The notes under the pieces are model-generated. The model did no database searches. It had not been told where the DNA came from and saw nothing but the letters and a program-made list of their open reading frames with translations. The translations under genes were made by a program, and so were the position numbers. A stretch of DNA of 9,744 nucleotides from JAGQNP01 sp038257245 (GTDB lineage: Bacteria; Patescibacteriota; Saccharimonadia; Saccharimonadales; JACQNP01). Position 1 is the first letter of the stretch. The number at the start of each line of letters is the position of its first letter. The stretch covers positions 1-9,744 of the forward strand of contig JBBSJL010000022.1 in assembly GCA_038257245.1 (NCBI GenBank). The letters run 5' to 3'. Positions 6,019 through 9,744 of the stretch are shown here, in pieces.

Positions 6019-7938
6019 AAGTTTGGTGGCAATAAACAACAACCCATAAATGATCCCCTAACGATAGCTCAACAACAGCGCCAGCGCGAAGAGCAAGAAG
6101 TCCACACAGCATTTCAAAAAGGTGTAACAGCACTTCGGGATTTTATTGCGCCCAGCTCCATCGAATTTAGCCCAGGATACTTCAATTTGGGTACTAGAAT
6201 GGCTAGGACTTTCTATGTTTACGGCTATCCTCGTTCCATTAACACAGGCTGGCTTTCATCTATGGTGAACCTGGATGAAATTTTGGATATTTCTATGTTT
6301 ATTTACCCAGTTGAAAGCCAGGTAGTCATGGAAAATCTCCGTAAAAAAGTTGGTCAGTTAGAAGCCGACTTACAGATCAATGCCGAAAAAGGACGTGTTC
6401 GAGATCCTGCCAAGCAAGCTCAGATTCAAGATGCCGAGGAAATGCGCGATAAACTCCAAGTTGGAGAAGAAAGATTTTTTAGGTTTGGATTATATATTAC
6501 CCTTTATGCATACAGCGCGGACGAATTGGACTATGTCACCCACAAAGTAGAGTCTATGTTAGGTCAGCAATTGGTGTATTCAAAAGTTGCTACTTCCCAG
6601 CAAGAACAAGCCTTTAATAGCACCGTGCCTCAGTTCACAGATCAATTACAGGTACGTAGAAACTTTAGTACTGGCGCAATTAGCACCAGCTTCCCGTTCA
6701 CATCTGCCGATCTCAGCCAAGACAACGGTATTCTATATGGTATAAACATGCATAATTCTGGGCTAGTTATTTTTGATAGATTTACCCTAGAAAACGGCAA
6801 CGCAGTTGTCTTCGCAAAGTCTGGTGCTGGTAAATCGTTTACTGTTAAGCTCGAGGCACTACGTAGCATGATGTTCGGTACAGAAGTGTTCATTATTGAC
6901 CCAGAGAACGAATACCAAAGAATGGCTGAAGCCGTTGGTGGCGCCTATGTCAGGCTTAGCCTAAATTCTAATACACGAATTAACCCTTTTGACCTGCCTA
7001 AGGTTATAGAAACAGAGGAGTCCGACGATGCACTTCGTAGTAATTTAATAACTTTACATGGGCTACTTAGACTTATGATGGGTGGCGCTCAAGCCCAGAT
7101 GGCAGCTGGGGGCACCGGAGCGGTGACCGCTCCAGCCTTGTCGCCAGTCGAGGAATCAGACCTTGATGCTGCGCTAATTGAGACCTATGCCAAGGCTGGT
7201 ATTACTAGTGATCCTTTAACCCATCAATCACAGCCTCCAGTCATAGGTGATCTATATGACACCTTACTACATATGGGCGGTACTGGTCCTCAGCTTGCTC
7301 AAAGGTTGAGAAAGTATACTACTGGTACATTTGCTGGAATATTTTCTCAGCAAAGCAATATCGACATAAACAACCAATTGGTTGTGTTTAATGTCCGCGA
7401 CCTAGAAGACGAGCTAAGGCCTGTAGCTATGTACATTGTACTGAACTTCATATGGAACAAGACAAAAGCTGACGTAAAACGACGGATGCTTGTTGTTGAT
7501 GAAGCCTGGCAACTAATGAAATACGAAGATTCGGCGAATTTCTTATTTAGTCTTGCTAAAAGAGCCCGAAAGTACAACCTAGGTATTACTACAATCACCC
7601 AGGACGTTGAGGACTTTATGGGCTCACGGATGGGACGGGCAATTGTTGCTAACGCATCGATGCAAATACTCCTTAAGCAGTCCATGTCGGCCATTGACGT
7701 CTTGGCAGATACTTTCAAACTTACAAGTGAAGAAAAAAAGCGATTAGGGCAATTCCCGGTTGGTCAAGGACTATTCTTTGCGGGTCAAAGTCATGTGCAT
7801 ATTCAGATTGCAGCCAGCCCTACCGAAACAGGCCTAATAACAACAAACCCAGATCAGATCAAGCAAATGGAAACTGCCGGCCAAGGAATAGGCGAAGGCA
7901 GTGTTGACCTAGCAAACAGATTATCTCCTGGTGTATAA
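6016..7938 (+). CDS. virB4: VirB4-type AAA+ ATPase energising type IV secretion
   Basis: The 640-residue protein is a VirB4/TraC/ConE-class ATPase that would act at the cytoplasmic face of the membrane to drive assembly or substrate movement. Residues 1-40 are a Gln/Glu/Arg-rich, probably helical lead-in. Residues 45-215 are the second half of the VirB4 N-terminal domain (SPGYFNLGTRMARTFYVYGY, SSMVNLDEILDISMFIYPVE), with a likely coiled coil at 103-150. The P-loop is AKSGAGKS (267-274), with Ala where Gly is usual first. IDPENEY (294-300) and Walker B MLVVDEAW (491-498, D495/E496) follow, then TTITQD (525-530, Gln 529). Residues 356-375 are a Gly/Ala-rich low-complexity loop. Single-chain VirB4 proteins are usually about 800 residues or more; here the missing front part is encoded by the preceding gene. 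The start overlaps that gene's stop. The C-terminus is complete. Confidence 0.93.
   Translation: MKFGGNKQQPINDPLTIAQQQRQREEQEVHTAFQKGVTALRDFIAPSSIEFSPGYFNLGTRMARTFYVYGYPRSINTGWLSSMVNLDEILDISMFIYPVESQVVMENLRKKVGQLEADLQINAEKGRVRDPAKQAQIQDAEEMRDKLQVGEERFFRFGLYITLYAYSADELDYVTHKVESMLGQQLVYSKVATSQQEQAFNSTVPQFTDQLQVRRNFSTGAISTSFPFTSADLSQDNGILYGINMHNSGLVIFDRFTLENGNAVVFAKSGAGKSFTVKLEALRSMMFGTEVFIIDPENEYQRMAEAVGGAYVRLSLNSNTRINPFDLPKVIETEESDDALRSNLITLHGLLRLMMGGAQAQMAAGGTGAVTAPALSPVEESDLDAALIETYAKAGITSDPLTHQSQPPVIGDLYDTLLHMGGTGPQLAQRLRKYTTGTFAGIFSQQSNIDINNQLVVFNVRDLEDELRPVAMYIVLNFIWNKTKADVKRRMLVVDEAWQLMKYEDSANFLFSLAKRARKYNLGITTITQDVEDFMGSRMGRAIVANASMQILLKQSMSAIDVLADTFKLTSEEKKRLGQFPVGQGLFFAGQSHVHIQIAASPTETGLITTNPDQIKQMETAGQGIGEGSVDLANRLSPGV
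7117..7133. repeat. 17-bp perfect palindrome inside virB4
   Basis: GGAGCGGT (7117-7124) and ACCGCTCC (7126-7133) are exact reverse complements around one central G. In RNA this would fold as a six-bp GC-rich stem (GGAGCG/CGCTCC) with a GUGAC loop. It lies in the stretch encoding the Gly/Ala-rich loop of VirB4 (GGTGAVTAPA), a part under little protein constraint, and is markedly more G+C-rich than its surroundings. Confidence 0.6.
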
Positions 7939-7939
7939 T
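7934..7939 (+). promoter_or_regulatory. Possible -10 box overlapping the virB4 stop codon
   Basis: A perfect TATAAT spans the end of virB4 (stop at 7936-7938). No acceptable -35 lies at 16-18 nt; the nearest, TTGACC at 7904-7909, is 24 nt away. If active it would give a leader of about 33 nt containing the Shine-Dalgarno site for the next gene. The motif follows from the Val-stop codons and may be chance. Confidence 0.2.
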
Positions 7940-7966
7940 ACTTATGTTATTTATATATAAATAGAC

Positions 7967-7971
7967 AGGTG
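7967..7971 (+). promoter_or_regulatory. Shine-Dalgarno site that decides the TTG start at 7979
   Basis: AGGTG at 7967-7971 ends 7 nt before TTG 7979. The frame is open only from 7961 (in-frame TAA at 7958-7960), and between that stop and residue 97 no in-frame ATG exists. The two nearby GTG triplets (7969, 7971) are out of frame. Site and spacing together make TTG the best start. Confidence 0.65.
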
Positions 7972-7978
7972 TGCAAAA

Positions 7979-9744
7979 TTGGGAACTGATTTAGATGAAC
8001 GACCAGGTGTAGATAGCGATAGCGAGGAGAATTCACCCCGTTTTTCTGAAGACACACCACAATCAGTTTATGATGATGAGTTTGATAAAATCACCACCGC
8101 AAAAAAGTTAGATTCTGACGAACTAGAAGAAAAAGAAAACGGTAATTCAGATAATGAGCCCGCCGCCGATGGTACGACTAAAACAGAGTCGAATTGGTTA
8201 ACCAACCTAAAAACTAAAAACAAGAAAGGCGGCAACAAAGGCAAGATACTAGCTGCTGCTGGCACCATGGGCGGCCTTGTGACAATGGCAGCGATTGTTC
8301 TGTTCTTACTGGCGGCGTTTAAAATTCCTCACTTCATGGAAAACGTAACCAGCTGGCAACTTGCAAGAACCTCCAGGGCGTACGCTAGATCAGTTAGCGG
8401 GATTGACAACGAACGATTCAAAATAATGGGAGCCGCGGATGATGTATTTGAGGGCTACAAAACTAGATATCAAAACCTCCGATCGAATACATGGGGACGA
8501 TTAGACAAGTATAGACCAAATCAGGTACTAAAAAACATGGGGGCCGCGGATAGGCTTGTCTATAATTACGAGCCGCGGGGCATCTTAAAGAGGCCTGCAT
8601 TGAAATCGATAACTATAGACGGCCGCGAAATTGATATCCCGCAAAATAAAAGACTCCACCCGTTCCAAAGTCGGTCCGAACGGCGAGCATTTAATGCAAA
8701 GCTAGAGGCTAATTTAGAACACTCATTGGGAGACCATAAATCTATAATCAGGAGCAAGGTTGCTAACAATATTAGAGAGAGTATTGGATTTAAAAAACTT
8801 CGTTGGTGGAACAAAAAAGCTGCGGCATATAAGGGTCTGAAAGCCGATGAGGCCAAGGTATTGAACCTACAAGATTCTTACGAAAACTCAGAAGGTGCTG
8901 CTAACGAAAGGAGTGTAGGAATTGATGATATTGATGATAAATCTCGAGAGTTGCAAGACGATCTTGATGAGGCTGTCGATAATCCAGATACAGCTAGACA
9001 AATAATAGAAACCGGTGGTGAGCCTCCAGACTCTGTAAAAACAGGATTACAGTCTTTTGCTGAATCAGTTGATGGGGGCTGGGCAAAAACAGCCGTGTCA
9101 CACGCAAGTATTATTATCGGTGTAGGTACACCTTTATGTATGATTTATGCAGGTTCGGTTGAAAATTCTGGTGAACTTATCGACGAACAAGACAGTATTG
9201 TACAAAGGCAGTTTCATATGGGCGCAACCTCTGCAGATCAAATAAAGGCAGGCGACACAAATGCTGAGGCAGTTGGGGCAATGGGTGCTCAATTCGGTAG
9301 CATATCTGACTCCGTACCGCTCAATAGGGCAAGTGGTAAAACGGGGAGCGATCTAGTGGCTCAGCAATCTAGCCCTCACGGTTCTTCTAGCGGAACATAT
9401 ACGATTATTGATACGATTATTGGGGAAAACCCTATAAGCAGAGGATTTATTAACGCTGCAGATACTATATGCCCCACTCTAACAGATTTTAAGGTCGGTG
9501 TTGGTGTCGCTATAACCGAAATTGGTTTGCAGGTGGGGTTATGTGTTATCACAGGCTGTGTAGCTAATGCAGCGGGGGATACCTCGGCTCAGCTTGCTAT
9601 TGAACATGTGGTACGCCAAGTGGTGTCAAAGAGGACTGCCCGACGCGTGCTGTTTGAGGGCGCTGCAGTTGCAGGACTTACATTCCTAGCCAAATACTAC
9701 GTGACTTCAAACATGTTGTCCGACTTTAGTGGCACAGCCATGAA
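7979..9744 (+). CDS. Large membrane protein of the secretion cluster, unknown function (3' end outside window)
   Basis: From TTG 7979 the frame is open to the window edge: 588 codons plus two bases. Residues 1-75 are acidic and disordered-looking; 78-90 are a Lys/Gly-rich cluster (TKNKKGGNKGKI). Residues 91-115 form a strong membrane helix (AAAGTMGGLVTMAAIVLFLL). Residues 120-350 are mostly charged, basic up to about 290 then acidic at 315-335, and contain MGAAD twice (150-154 and 187-191). Further hydrophobic stretches lie at about 374-392, 505-530 and 558-575. The first ATG (residue 97) falls inside the membrane helix, so starting there would destroy the anchor; this favours TTG. With the basic cluster before helix 1, the acidic N-terminus is probably cytoplasmic. 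It sits 40 nt after virB4 and is probably co-transcribed. I recognise no domain; an envelope-spanning component of the machine is the likely role by position only. Confidence 0.75.
   Translation, partial: MGTDLDERPGVDSDSEENSPRFSEDTPQSVYDDEFDKITTAKKLDSDELEEKENGNSDNEPAADGTTKTESNWLTNLKTKNKKGGNKGKILAAAGTMGGLVTMAAIVLFLLAAFKIPHFMENVTSWQLARTSRAYARSVSGIDNERFKIMGAADDVFEGYKTRYQNLRSNTWGRLDKYRPNQVLKNMGAADRLVYNYEPRGILKRPALKSITIDGREIDIPQNKRLHPFQSRSERRAFNAKLEANLEHSLGDHKSIIRSKVANNIRESIGFKKLRWWNKKAAAYKGLKADEAKVLNLQDSYENSEGAANERSVGIDDIDDKSRELQDDLDEAVDNPDTARQIIETGGEPPDSVKTGLQSFAESVDGGWAKTAVSHASIIIGVGTPLCMIYAGSVENSGELIDEQDSIVQRQFHMGATSADQIKAGDTNAEAVGAMGAQFGSISDSVPLNRASGKTGSDLVAQQSSPHGSSSGTYTIIDTIIGENPISRGFINAADTICPTLTDFKVGVGVAITEIGLQVGLCVITGCVANAAGDTSAQLAIEHVVRQVVSKRTARRVLFEGAAVAGLTFLAKYYVTSNMLSDFSGTAM
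8426..8551 (+). repeat. 15-bp direct repeat coding for MGAAD in the terminal membrane protein
   Basis: ATGGGAGCCGCGGAT (8426-8440) recurs with one change as ATGGGGGCCGCGGAT (8537-8551), 111 bp apart (37 codons, in frame). Both encode Met-Gly-Ala-Ala-Asp. The following residues differ, so only the short motif is shared. Confidence 0.55.
8921..8938 (+). repeat. 9-bp tandem duplication (ATTGATGAT x2)
   Basis: ATTGATGAT occurs twice head to tail and encodes Ile-Asp-Asp-Ile-Asp-Asp within the acidic part of the last gene's product. It is in frame and short; probably a simple slippage duplication. Confidence 0.6.
9399..9422 (+). repeat. 12-bp perfect tandem duplication (ATACGATTATTG x2)
   Basis: Two exact head-to-tail copies, 9399-9410 and 9411-9422, lie in the last gene and encode the repeated tetrad in YTIIDTIIG. 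The unit is four codons long, so gain or loss of a copy keeps the frame. Exact identity suggests a recent duplication. Confidence 0.7.

Noticed and set aside
7347..7718. 123-codon minus-strand ORF opposite virB4
   Set aside because: It is antisense to the Walker B region, which is plainly the real coding frame; composition is Ser/Arg-rich shadow type.
5126..7938. TraC-like and VirB4 genes as a single gene broken by frameshift or sequencing error
   Set aside because: The junction has a clean TAATG overlap with a ribosome site, and both ends carry long, low-complexity extensions that would not be expected in the middle of one VirB4 chain.
8566..8856. 96-codon minus-strand ORF opposite the last gene
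   Set aside because: The plus-strand frame is open across the whole region with a coherent membrane-protein layout; the antisense ORF has no ribosome site or domain.
1..9744. CRISPR array, tRNA, rRNA or insertion sequence
   Set aside because: No regularly spaced repeats, no cloverleaf-like segments, no transposase-like frame and no terminal inverted repeats were seen.
1..9744. Alternative genetic code with UGA as glycine (as in some CPR lineages)
   Set aside because: All genes read through to TAA with no in-frame TGA needing reassignment, consistent with the standard bacterial code.

Overview
The window looks like chromosomal DNA from a candidate-phyla-radiation (Patescibacteria) bacterium, most likely Candidatus Saccharibacteria (TM7). 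The basis is protein type and gene order: a VirB6/TrbL-like polytopic protein, a basic orphan protein, a PrgI-family protein, a TraC-like VirB4 N-terminal-domain protein, a VirB4 ATPase, and a large membrane protein all lie on one strand. This matches the type IV secretion-like cluster I know from Saccharibacteria. The lineage is inferred, since there is no rRNA or other marker here. All five complete genes end in TAA and read normally in the standard bacterial code.

Layout. Positions 1-111 hold the 5' end of a divergent minus-strand gene, seen only as its hydrophilic N-terminal tail and the first residues of a hydrophobic segment. Positions 112-202 are an A+T-rich divergent intergenic region with promoter-like boxes and an 8-bp inverted repeat. 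From 203 to the right edge all genes are on the plus strand: VirB6-like (203-3040), a basic orphan (3098-4030), PrgI family (4080-5096), TraC-like (5126-6016), VirB4 (6016-7938), and a TTG-started membrane protein (7979 onward) that runs off the window.

How the genes work together. The VirB6-like protein would form the inner-membrane channel. The PrgI protein takes the VirB3-like membrane role that recruits VirB4. The TraC-like protein appears to supply the first N-terminal subdomain of VirB4 as a separate, translationally coupled polypeptide, and VirB4 is the energising AAA+ ATPase. The last membrane protein is probably another envelope component. No relaxase, VirD4 coupling protein, lytic transglycosylase or pilin gene is visible, so the window shows a transport engine whose substrate (DNA or protein) cannot be decided here.

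Points worth attention: a VirB4 split over two genes; a VirB6-like protein with an exported six-cysteine domain in front and a cytoplasmic tail of about 400 residues behind; disordered Gln/Asn/Thr/Pro-rich segments in three successive machine components; and a contrast between starts with Shine-Dalgarno sequences (operon-internal genes) and starts without them that sit just downstream of promoter-like boxes (possible leaderless or very short-leader mRNAs).
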